In this document: positions 34,783 to 46,550 of the stretch, piece by piece
Position numbering within the stretch: position 1 is the stretch's first letter
Layout of the letters: each line of letters opens with the position of its first letter
NCBI GenBank assembly: GCA_019022495.1
Contig: JAFEKR010000018.1
Location: 124,001 to 188,000, forward strand
Origin: Epichloe hybrida
Lineage: Eukaryota > Ascomycota > Sordariomycetes > Hypocreales > Clavicipitaceae
Direction: 5' to 3'
DNA length: 64,000 nucleotides
The notes under the pieces: generated by a model
Told to the model about the DNA's origin: nothing
Seen by the model: only the letters and a program-made list of their open reading frames with translations
Database searches by the model: none
Translations under genes and position numbers: made by a program

Positions 34783-36590
34783 ATGGCGACCATCTACATC
34801 GACGAGGATATTGGCAAGGATGAGCCCGCCCAGCAAGGCACTGAAGCATCGCCCTTCAAGACGCTGCAGTTCGCTTGTCTCCAACACCCCGCCGAGGCCC
34901 AATATCTGATGAGAAAATCAGCGAGTGCCGATGATGAAACCGCCAAAGAATGGAAGCCTGCGGCCAAATCTGCCCTGAAGAAAGCTATCAACTACTACGA
35001 ACAACAAAAGAAGAAGGCCTCCCGCGAACAGGAACTCGCTCTCCGCCGCAAGGGTGAGGAGGACGAGCGTAGCAGGGTCCTGGAGGAAGCCAAAAAGATT
35101 GTGCTAGAGGAGGATTCCAGTCTGCCCGAGCCCATAACAATCAAGCTCGACGACGCCGGCCATCACATCAAGCTTCGCAAGACGACGGGCGATGCTGATG
35201 GCAAGGGAACCCGTGTTCGCGTTCTGGGCCGCGTCCACCGCGAGAGGAAACAAAAGGATGTGCTTTTTGTCACGTTGAGAGACGGATACGGCCTCATGCA
35301 GGTTGTCATCTCCGGCAAGCTTGCAAAGACCTACGAAGCTCTGACCCTGACCCGCGAGACGTCGATGGAGATTCTCGGTGAGATGCGCGAGGTTCCTGCC
35401 GGCGCCCGGGCCCCTCTCAACCGCGAGCTGCATGCCGACTTCTACAGGATACCCAAGCACTGGAGAGCCGCCGGTGGAGAGGAAGCCATCACGAACAGAG
35501 TCCAGGCTTCTGCCGAGCACGCCACCTTGCTCGATCTGCGACACTTGACACTTCGTGGCGAGAATGCCTCGTCTGTCCTCGTTGTGCGTGACGCCCTCGA
35601 GTTCGCATTCAACCGGGCCTATCACGAAGCCCGCATCCGAAAGGTCAGCCCTCCCGCCCTGGTGCAGACCCAGGTCGAAGGCGGTGCTACTCTCTTCAAA
35701 TTCGACTACTACGGTGCCGACGCCTTCCTCACCCAATCGTCCCAGCTCTACCTGGAGACGTGCTTGCCATCCATGGGCAGCGTCTACTGCATCGAAAAGT
35801 CATTCCGTGCCGAAAAGTCTCTGACTCGTCGTCACCTGTCCGAATTCACCCACGTTGAAGCCGAGCTGGACTTCATCGACTTTGGCCAACTCCTCGACCA
35901 TGTCGAGTTTCTCATCTGCCGCGTCATCGAGCTCACCATGGCCGACCCAGTCATTGCCGGATACGTCAAGACCCTCAACCCCGAGTTCAAGATGCCCGAG
36001 CGGCCCTTTATGCGCATGAAGTACACCGACGCCATTCAGTGGCTCATCGATCACGACATTCCCAACGAAGAAGGCAACCCGCACAATTTTGGCGACGACA
36101 TTGCCGAGGCTGCGGAGCGAAGAATGACGGACATAATCAACAAGCCCATCTTCCTGACCCACTTCCCTGCGCACATCAAGGCCTTCTACATGAAGAAGGA
36201 TCCCCAAGACAACAGAGTCACCGAGAGTGTAGACTGCCTCATGCCCGGTGTGGGTGAAATTGTCGGAGGGTCCATGAGAATAGACGACTACGACGAGCTG
36301 CTCGCGGCGTGCAAGCGTGAGGGTCTTGATCCCGAGGCGTACTACTGGTATTTCGACCAGCGCAAGTAGGTCCACCCACCACGTCCTGTTGTCAACTTGG
36401 CCTTGGTCACAACAAGCTAATGACTTTTTTTTTCTTTTCTTTTCTTCTTTCATCATCAAACAGGTATGGTAGCTCTCCCCACGGTGGCTATGGCATCGGC
36501 CTCGAGCGTCTTCTGGCTTGGCTGTGCAAGCAGCACACAGTCAGAGACTGCTGCCTGTACCCTCGTTACATGGGTCGCTGCAAGCCGTGA
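34783..36590 (+). CDS. DED81: Cytosolic asparaginyl-tRNA synthetase
   Basis: This class II synthetase charges tRNA-Asn with asparagine for cytosolic translation. Two exons (34783-36365, 36464-36590; intron GTAGGT...CAG, 98 nt) give 569 residues, close to the 554 of yeast Ded81. The N-terminus [14 protein letters not shown] has the yeast-type start, which fixes the ATG; the open frame continues upstream only from a TTG. A charged linker is followed by an OB-fold anticodon-binding domain ([13 protein letters not shown]), then the catalytic core with [18 protein letters not shown], motif 2 ([21 protein letters not shown]) and motif 3 in exon 2 ([13 protein letters not shown]). The end, [11 protein letters not shown], matches eukaryotic AsnRS rather than AspRS. 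It is intact although RIP-mutated DNA ends about 250 bp upstream. Confidence 0.95.
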
Positions 36591-38391
36591 AGAGAAAGCC
36601 GCCCTGGAAACTAGAACGTCCTTCGACCAGCGTAGTATTGCTGTCCACCACGGGCAGTCAAGGTAGTGCATGGAACAACAAGGGGAAACAAGGGAAGGAA
36701 AGAACTACTGAGGAATCATAAACGACGATGAGGTTCGCGAAGTCGATTGATTTGTGATGGCGGATATGATGCACAGGGCCCTCTTTCTGTTAATCACCAC
36801 CCACGAAGTACTCGGTAGACGACTAGAACGAAATGGAAACATTCATGTAGAGCAAGTGGTTGTTGACCTGGCTGTGTGCGGGGTGCATTATTCAGCCGGG
36901 GTTTTGACTGTGGGTCCCAGGTGCTCTTGTTATCCCCGCTAATACCCCGGGTAAAACAATACATGGACGACCGTAATCCGTACAACCGTAATACGACCCG
37001 TCGACATCAAAGCCTTTTTGCATCGACATCATCCGACACGTCGAGTCCAAAGGGACGACATGGCGTGGGCAGCATCAGCGACCGAGACTGACTTTTCTTG
37101 AGATGCGGCACCATCACACCATTTCCCCACCGGAGAACTCGCGGCTTCTTCGACGCCCGAAGTTGTGGAGGGTTGCGAGGATCGCCGACTGACTTACATA
37201 AGAAACGAGAGCGGGCGGGGTGAGTGCAACTCGAATCTTACTACGTGCTCGCTTTCCTCGATGCATGCCCTGACGGTACCAGCCTCATTAGGTTCCGGGG
37301 AATCCGAGTCGCCGGAGAGATGGGTGTACACGATTGATCGTGATACGGTCGCCTGTTTTTTTTTTTTTTTTTTTTTTTTTTTCTCGCGGAGAACTACTTG
37401 CGGCGTCGCGGCCTGCGGGGACGGGATGCGAGCGAATTGATTCCCAAACCTTCCCTTTTTTTTTTTCGTCTTGCGGTGATATTGGAGTTATGGCTGATGG
37501 AGACCTTCAGTCACCGGTGTCTCCGTTTCCCGACATGACGACCCTTTTGAACGGCCAGGCTGAACCAAGTCGATCTCGCAATGTATGTCTCATGACATCT
37601 GGCGCGTTATTGCGATGCTGATGTCTCGGCAATTGACCTCGCGAGCTTTGTCGACAGCAGAGGCAGCAGCCCTGCTTCACTGCACTGCACATCTCGACGA
37701 CCTCGGGCACGTGTTTCCATGCGGCTATTCGCAAGCCATCACCGAGTACTACTAGAGGATTTGCACTTTTACAACAGAGTGGGCAACAAGGTCTGGAAAA
37801 CACGTGCCCATGAACCCCCTTCTAGATGGCTTCAACCCATTTAGAGACCGGGGGGGGCCATGTAAGTGCTCGCGAAAGTGCTAGCAGCAGCCCATCTTGC
37901 ACGATCATGTTTTGCAGTCTGAGGAACACTACATGGCACTGTCTTGGCTCCCTACTTTCCGGACGTAGCCAAAATACTCGAAAGATGTCGATGCCCCTTC
38001 TTCATGTGGTCGATTGCCAATGGACAGCCTACTCTCGTAATTCGACGTGCCATCGGTATTAGTATAAGTTACCATAAACCTACGTTTCTACCCGATTGCA
38101 TCCTCGATGCGAAAAACGCTGACTGCAGGTCTCTCATGTCGTAAGCTGCAGCTCGCGGCGGACATCGTGGGAGGAAATATTACGAGAAGAAAGACAGACT
38201 TGGTGCCGACGCAAAGAAGAAGAAGAGGACCAGCATCTTGGCTGCGGCGAAAGCCAACATAAATAGGACGTTGCAGTACTTTGAACTTGAGCTGATTTCC
38301 ACACAAGCTCTGTTTCCAAACCCGCCAAGAACAGATACACGACAACTTTCTCTCCATATATATATATTTATTTCTTCGATCCATCGTCGCC
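36591..38391. other. Intergenic region, no gene seen
   Basis: This 1.8-kb stretch lies between two plus-strand genes. It holds a 27-base T run (37356-37382), a second T run near 37457, and one TAATCCGTA motif at 36974. Short overlapping open frames show no family resemblance or codon structure, and I call none. The last part should contain the promoter of the downstream protease. Confidence 0.6.
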
Positions 38392-39802
<1,411 letters not shown>

Positions 39803-40702
39803 AGTCTTCGCGGACGGACAGCAGGGACGAACGACAACAGCAAGAAAAGCCCTGGGCATCGACGGGCAGAAACGGGTGGGTGTCACGGATGCCGCCGCAG
39901 CTTCTTTCTCGCGGACCCTGCATACATAGTTCAACTCGGATTGCAAACCTGATGGACCAGAACTAGTCAAATCCCAAGTCTGTCACTGATGTTGTATCGA
40001 ATTCGCTTTCAGTGAATGACGACGTTGCGCCATTGAATTCCGATGTAGATGACTATGATACATGATTGATGTTCGCCATTTTATGCGCACAGCGCGGCCG
40101 TAAGGGACGCCCAGCCAGACTCATTGTTGCGTCACAGAACATGCATATATCTACACTCCCCCGGATTCTTTCACAAATCTACATGCCCTAGTCATTCATC
40201 CCTCCCCAACAGCTACGAACAGCTGCAACGCTGCATCATAGAGAGCTACGTGGGAATATGCAACGCCACGAAAAGGTACATTATTTCAAATGTAAACTCT
40301 ATCTGATCCTAGCCCGTATCACCTTCGTCTCGTCTCACCCCGTCACGTAGATTTGTAAAATAATTCAAGAATGTTCAGCTCCCCATAAGTACGACTCAGT
40401 TCAATGTGTTCGGTCTGACTAAGACCCCTTTTCGCGCAAAGCAATGTCCGTGTAGAAATCTCTGTACCCCATATGGAAAAAAAGTATTGACGTAAAGAAA
40501 CGTGACTTATATCTACGGCCGGCTAATTCCTGGCCTTGTCTGTTTACAAGACGGCCAACTTGGATCACACCCTATAAACGTAGGCGCACTACTGCATTAT
40601 AAACTAGCCATTTCTAATGTGGAAAGAATGTCCTTCCAGAGCTCGGCGGCACGAGATGTGATTGTGAGAAGAAGAAGAAGAAAAAACGCCATGTACAGTA
40701 CA
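39803..40702. other. Intergenic region between convergent genes
   Basis: It should hold the 3' untranslated regions of the protease (+) and galactose oxidase (-). No further gene or RNA was recognised. Confidence 0.6.
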
Positions 40703-42718
40703 CTAAATGAGAAATTGCACCGTCTTGGACACGCTCGGGACCCCCTTCGAGTTCATGACGAATAACATGTAGTAACCGGGTGTCAGGACGCCTGGGTCTG
40801 AAGGCACAATGGTGGTGTACGTGCTTGTCCCATTTCCATGCAGCGTGAGTGGGATGCGTCGCTGGTCCGTATTCACGGCGTGGGTGGCCGTTCCGTAACG
40901 GATCAGTGACGCACTGTTCACGGCCGAGTCGGTCTGTATTGTGATGATGTGGCCGGATTGTTTGACGGATTGGATGACGGGCCGCGTGGCAAGCTGGCCG
41001 GAGCCTGTGAGGAGATATTGTGGCGTGAAGATCTGTCCGTCAAAGTGGTTGACGTTGCAGCCTCCGCCGCAGAGACCACCACCCGCACTGAAGACGCGCC
41101 CGTCGGGCATGAGAAGAGCGAGGCTGTGGTAGACACGGACGATGCTGTTGGGCTGTTGCTGGTGGAAGGCATCGGCGGCCGGGTCGTACAGCTCGGGTGT
41201 TAGTTGGGCGTTGTCGTCCGAGAAGGGGACGGCGTAGCTCTGCCCGCCGGTGATGAAGACGGTGCCGTCTGGAAGGACGATGGACGAGTGGAAAGCGCGC
41301 GCGCTGTACATGCCGTTGCTGGCAAACTTCACCTGGGGCTGCGCGCCAACGTCGCCGATGGTGATGATGTGTGCATGGGCGGTCGCGGTGCTGTCGTCGT
41401 ACGATGGGGCGCCGCCAACGGTCAAGATGTTGCCCTGGACAGCATCGTACATGACGGCGTTGCCGTTCATCGAGTCGGAGTCGTCGCCTCGGTTGGAACT
41501 CCTTTTCCCGGCAGGTGTGACGCCGCCGGCTCCCGAAGTCGAGTACCAGTTCATGGCCGTGCTGGGACCGGCTTGAAACACGCTGCCGCGCTTCCAGCCG
41601 AAGAGCCAGCCGTGGTTGTCAGCACGGTAAATGCCTCGTGCATCATGGGTGAGCATGGGTGTCACGTCGGCGCCGTTCAACAGCGTCCACTTCTTGGCTC
41701 CTGGGTCGTATACTTCGCCGTTCTTCTTGAACTGGCCTCCGGACCAGCTTCCTCCGATGGTGAAGACGCGGCCGTCGGATAGTGTTGCAGACGATTGATA
41801 GCCGCGAGCAACGTTCATGTCGGCGGCGGGGATCCAAGTCTGGCTTCCAAAATCGTAGAGGGTCGTTTTGGAGGCCGAGTTGCCGCCGGTGACAACCATC
41901 TGGCCTGTTCCGTCAATCGAGATGCCGGGGCAGAACATGTCATGGTCGGTGTTGTCGACGAGCTTCGGCGTGACATTGTTGGTGGCCGGATCCCACAATG
42001 CAGTGAAGACTCGGTCATTCGGTGATCCCTGGAAGTTGTCGTAGGAGTACGACGACCAGACGAGGACCTTGCCCGACAACGGATCAACGGTCCCTGCCAC
42101 AGGGACCGTGGGGAAGTCGATTGTTGGTCCCCATAGACCTTTGCCGTTGTATGCTGTAGGGCCGGCCTTGGCTTCGTACACCTTGAGCTCGGCAAGGCTG
42201 GTCCATTGGTTGCCGCTTGCGTCGCCGGTGGCTCGAAGTCGCAGGTATCGGACAGACCTGGTCTCGAAGTTGGCGAATTTCTGGCTTCCGTCACCTCCGT
42301 GCCAGGTGCCCAACGCGACGATGTCCCAGTTTGTGTTGTCGACACTCACTGCCACCTCATGCGTGGTTATCCATCCGTGGTTATTGCCGCTCTGTCGCGG
42401 AAGGGCCGACAGCCCGTTGATGTTCTTTGTCAACCCAAGATCAACGACGATCTGATGCGGCAGGTTTGCGTTGTATGCAGTGTGCCAGAAAGAATCGTTG
42501 TTGCCATCAATGGCCTTGACGCATTCGTAACCGGGCTCGAAACTGTCGCAAGTGACCTTCCATCCGGCACTAATGATCTCATTACCATCTGGGGGAGCAG
42601 CGAACAGCTTGGCAGAGGGCAGGCCCTCGCTATAATGCTTGAATGCATCAGGGTTGACGGCAGCCGAATGGGCCAGTTTGGCGGCAATGGCCAAGAGAAA
42701 ACAGGCCTCAACCTTCAT
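40703..42718 (-). CDS. gaoA: Galactose oxidase (AA5_2 copper-radical oxidase)
   Basis: A secreted copper enzyme that oxidises the C6 alcohol of galactose-type sugars to an aldehyde and makes H2O2. It is a single exon of 671 residues; the ATG at 42718 begins a clean signal peptide (MKVEACFLLAIAAKLAHSAAV), and the open frame before it starts only with TTG. An F5/8-type (CBM32) domain with the WKVTCDS...YECVKAIDG disulfide precedes a Kelch propeller and a C-terminal Ig-like domain. Relative to mature Fusarium enzyme numbering (offset 35), Cys263 and Tyr307 form the thioether cofactor, Trp325 stacks on it, and Tyr530, His531 and His613 bind copper, so the centre is complete. Asp441 replaces the substrate-contacting Gln406; Phe194 and Phe464 equivalents are kept. 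Confidence 0.95.
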   Translation of the reverse strand: MKVEACFLLAIAAKLAHSAAVNPDAFKHYSEGLPSAKLFAAPPDGNEIISAGWKVTCDSFEPGYECVKAIDGNNDSFWHTAYNANLPHQIVVDLGLTKNINGLSALPRQSGNNHGWITTHEVAVSVDNTNWDIVALGTWHGGDGSQKFANFETRSVRYLRLRATGDASGNQWTSLAELKVYEAKAGPTAYNGKGLWGPTIDFPTVPVAGTVDPLSGKVLVWSSYSYDNFQGSPNDRVFTALWDPATNNVTPKLVDNTDHDMFCPGISIDGTGQMVVTGGNSASKTTLYDFGSQTWIPAADMNVARGYQSSATLSDGRVFTIGGSWSGGQFKKNGEVYDPGAKKWTLLNGADVTPMLTHDARGIYRADNHGWLFGWKRGSVFQAGPSTAMNWYSTSGAGGVTPAGKRSSNRGDDSDSMNGNAVMYDAVQGNILTVGGAPSYDDSTATAHAHIITIGDVGAQPQVKFASNGMYSARAFHSSIVLPDGTVFITGGQSYAVPFSDDNAQLTPELYDPAADAFHQQQPNSIVRVYHSLALLMPDGRVFSAGGGLCGGGCNVNHFDGQIFTPQYLLTGSGQLATRPVIQSVKQSGHIITIQTDSAVNSASLIRYGTATHAVNTDQRRIPLTLHGNGTSTYTTIVPSDPGVLTPGYYMLFVMNSKGVPSVSKTVQFLI

Positions 42719-45060
42719 CTCGACACGGGATATTGACAGTGGCCCGTTGACAAGGCAGAAGAAGACCAAATCGGAGGTGCTGGTGTTGCTTGATATTGCA
42801 TCCGAGGCATATGTGCGTACTTTGAAACGGGCAGGCCTATGTTATATAGATGGGTCTTGTCTTGTGTAGACGGGAGTCCGAGCATCATGTATAGGCCATG
42901 ACGTTCCGTCAGCCGTGCACGACCGTTGTGTGTCCGTACGTATTTATAAATGTTGCTTCCTTTTGCCAACTCGTTGCCCGTTTGAGAGGAAGAATCGCCT
43001 TGTCACCACCACCACCCTGACCACCACCCTGACCACCCATCCCGATCGGATCGACGGAGCAGAAAGCACCTGACTATTCAGGAGGTGGATGAGCCGGCTA
43101 ATCTGCTGGATGGAAGCACTTACTACTTGTCCGTGTACTCGGTAGGTGTGTAGCTGCCTGTCATTGTCCAAGCCGTCGCGGTCGAAGCACACCAAACCAC
43201 TCGGCCCCTCCAGCCCACCATGCATAACCCGACCACCCGGTTTCTTTCAATTCCTCATTTGACCCGGCGGCCTGAGCCTGCAAGTACGGGATACGCGGGG
43301 AACATGGGTCGACATGCCCAATACGAGGTTCCCAATGTGGCCAGCCGCTGCTGACGAAGATTGACCGTGACTATCAGGCCCAGTGGATGACAGACGGAGC
43401 TGGGCTCACTTGTGCTGTCCTTGCTCGTCCTCCTTTTTTTGGTTCTCTTTTTTTGCCAGTCCTTCCGCCCCTTCCACTCTCCTTTTCCCCCAGGATTCGT
43501 TCCTCGTGTCATTGACCCGTGGTCATCGGATAAAACGCAAAGACGCCAAGTCATGAAGAAAAGTGGGATTTTGCAGATCCCCTTTTCGCTGTGGCGTGCG
43601 TGTGCGTTTGTTAGCTCACCTGCAAACTATGTCATAAAAAGTCTTAGTTCTTGAGCATAACAAACCCGTTGTCAATTGTCACTTGTCAGCGTGGGGATTC
43701 GGCGGCCCACCAAGGCAGGTCAATGCGTGGCAGACGACAATCCCATCGTCCCTGCAATAGCATACATGTAATAGCCCGGCAGTCGACATGTTCCAGAATA
43801 ATATCTGATACTAGGGGTAGAATCCTGACGTACCCGGTCGACCGGGTCGCGTTCATCCCAACTTCATGGCGGGTTGGTGACGGAGCCGTCGTGAACATGC
43901 GATTTCTTGCTAGTAATCACCAGAAACCCACACGGGTGCGAAGTACCGAGTTGCCGTTCCATACAATACCAAATCATGGGTGGAGGGAAGCCCCTGTTGT
44001 CGACAACGTTGTAGCGTCCGGGACAGCCGGCTCATTCATTCGAGATTGCGTTATGTATGTATAGGTGGTGGATTAAGGAAGCAATTTTGCCGCCGGTCGG
44101 TCGTGAGCGAAACCTAGGCGCTCCTGCCGTTCGGACGTACACATGGCCCACTTGTCCGAAACGTCGCAATACAATGTACAATGTAATAAATGCTCCAATA
44201 AGGACAGGGAATCGAAGCTCAGCCCATCGCAAGGCATCCATGGACCCCATCCGTCACATGCCACTGTTTCCGAATCATACATGTATGTTCCCCCTGTGCA
44301 AGCGCAGCCTTTTTTTTATAAAATTATTCCTTTTCTCGACACGCGGACCGGAGCACCCGAGTAATATTACGTGAACATGCAATGCAGCCCAATGTTATTT
44401 ATGTTCACGGCACTCGGAGCATCTAATTGGCAAGTTCGCTCAAGCCGAAAAGAATGCGCATTTAGGCATTTATGTAATCCGTAATCCGTAGTGAGCCTAT
44501 TCTCGTCGTGACGTTGTCCTGATAGAGACTTGGTCACGAGCCCCCCCCCCCCACTGCACACAGACAATGACAATGCAAAGGTTGACAACCGCGGTCCGTG
44601 TCCGCCCATGTCATGGATACGAGGCCAAGTTTCCCCAATCCCCAAAAGTCCTACCCTATAGCTGTGCGACATCCTCGTGCGAAACAGCACCTGAATGTAA
44701 CACAAGCCTGAAGCCTGACATGACGGCGTGAAACCAGATGCAAGTCTTCATGTAATTTATTTACGGAGTCTATACTGTGTACCTGGTGGCGCGTTAGCCC
44801 CGACGTCTACATCTTGTCACAACCAGTTCTCTCGTGTACTTGAACTAGCAGCGGACAATCTAATGTATATCTGAGCGACGAAAGACCAACGTTTCCAAGT
44901 GCAAATTCTATCATGATGCAGCCGTTGCAATCGCTTCCATTGCAACAGCGACAGGGTTTTCTTGCTTTAAACCAATAGGGCAAAACCGGAAATGTCATCA
45001 ACGCCGACCGCCAAGTGCCAATGTTGCCATCTTGAACCCTGGAGAAACACACACAACTCT
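42719..45060. other. Intergenic region, no gene seen
   Basis: It lies upstream of galactose oxidase and downstream of the desaturase (both minus strand). The galactose oxidase side has TATATAAC (minus strand) at about 42,840-42,847. Other marks are a CACCACCACCACC-type run near 43,002-43,040, a 12-base C run (44541-44552) and a doubled TAATCCGTA motif (44475-44490). Open frames here look like chance. Confidence 0.55.
44475..44490 (+). repeat. Doubled intergenic motif TAATCCGTAATCCGTA
   Basis: The same 16-mer occurs at 59152-59167, and single copies occur in other intergenic spaces of this window. Function unknown. Confidence 0.6.
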
Positions 45061-46550
45061 CTACTGAGTCTTCATAGACATGGGCTTGGTGCCGAGACCA
45101 TTCTGGTTGCGGAAAAACAACACGCCCTTGCCAGCACCCTGAGCATCAGCGCTGGGCTCGACCCACTGGCACCAGCGAGCACTCTTCCAGAGAGCGCGGA
45201 TGAAGCCCACCGGCCCGTCTCTCGTGTCGGATCGATAGTGTTTGCCCATGACAGGCTTGATGGCTTCAGAAGCTTCGTCGGCGTTATAGAAAGGAATGGA
45301 GCTGATATAGTGGTGGAGAACATGGGTCTCGATGATGCCGTGGAGAAGGTGACGGCCAATGAAGCCCATCTCACGGTCAATGGTAGCGGCGGCTCCACGA
45401 ACAAAGTTCCACTCCTCGGCAGTGTAGTGAGGCAGAGTAGGGTCGGTGTGCTGGAGGAACGTGATGGCAACTTGACGAGGTCCATGTTAGTGCGTGCTAC
45501 AGGACACATCCATGTGACAGACTTACCGAGCCAGTGGTTCACCCAAAAGTAGGGGATAAAGTACCAGACAGCCATGTTGGCCCAGCCAAAGCGGTTACCA
45601 AGGTAGGCGAGGGCACCAATGGCAAGAGCGAGTCCGATATCAGAGAGAACGATATACTTGGCGTGTTTGGCGTCGAAGATGGGGCTGCTGGGATCAAAGT
45701 GGTTTACGCCACCCCCGAACCCGTTCTTCTTACCCTTGCCACGGCCCTCGCGCTGGCGCTCGTGGAAATTGTGTCCGGTGACGTTGGACAGAAGGTAGTT
45801 GGGCCAGCCGATGAGTTGTTGGAAGAAGAGGTGCAGTGCCGTGTAGATGGGAGTCTCTTCGCAGAGCTCACCGAGTTCCTCGACCATACGCCCGAGTCTT
45901 GTGGCTTGCTGCTCGCGTGTTCGGGGAAGGAAAACCATGTCACGCTCGATATGTCCAGTGGCCTTGTGGTGGGCGCTGTGGGAAAATTTCCAGCTGAAAT
46001 AGGGAACAAGAAGAGCCGAGTGGATGACCCAGCCGGTGAGGTCGTTGATGAGGGTGGACGGAGAGAAGGCGCCGTGGCCACATTCGTGAGCAATAACCCA
46101 CAGACCGGTTCCAAATAGACCTTGGAGGGCAGTGTAAATGCCCCAGAGCATAAATCGAAGGGGAGTTGAGGGTATGTTCTCGGGCGTCACCAAGGTGTGG
46201 AACAGGTAGAAGGTGGTAGCAAGGCAGGCGATGTCGCGGAGTATATATGCGTAGCCCTTGATGGCAGAGCGCTCGAAACAATGCTTGGGAATGGCATCGC
46301 GGATATCCTTGATGGTGAAATCAGGAGGTGTGAAAGGGTTTCCGTACGTGTCGAGCAGACCTGCGTACTTGTCGCTCTTGTCGTTCACATCGAGAGAAGA
46401 AAGTGACGAGAGGGACGTGGACGAGGCTGAGGGTCTGGGAGAGTCGGCAGGACTGACGGCGGCTGAAGACTCGGAGTCGTTCGCATCCGTCGAGGTTGCA
46501 GTGCGCCGCAGAACGGGGTTCTTTGGCATGGCAGAAGTAGTGGCAGGCAT
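45061..46550 (-). CDS. Delta-12 fatty acid desaturase (oleate desaturase)
   Basis: A membrane di-iron desaturase of the ER that turns oleoyl into linoleoyl lipids. Two exons (46550-45527 and 45470-45061; 56-nt intron GTAAGT...AAG) give 477 residues, the usual fungal length. The ATG at 46550 is the first in frame; the frame extends upstream only from TTG, and reading through the intron gives a spurious C-terminus. The three histidine boxes are HECGH at 155, HSAHH at 191 and HVLHH at 391, the last in exon 2, with hydrophobic spans between them (ACLATTFYLFHTLV, FMLWGIYTALQGLFG). A Ser/Thr-rich N-terminus of about 60 residues precedes the domain. Delta-12 is favoured over omega-3 by overall resemblance to fungal oleate desaturases; regiospecificity cannot be proved from this. 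Confidence 0.92.

Noticed and set aside
34783..36590. Aspartyl-tRNA synthetase as the identity
   Set aside because: The N-terminus, VQTQVEGG block and C-terminal YPR-x-x-GRCKP match AsnRS (Ded81) rather than AspRS.
42719..42769. Longer N-terminus for galactose oxidase
   Set aside because: It begins with TTG and would bury the signal peptide that starts at 42718.
45072..45526. Continuous desaturase frame reading through to 45072
   Set aside because: It passes through a 56-nt intron; after splicing, the frame with the third histidine box and the stop at 45061 is restored.
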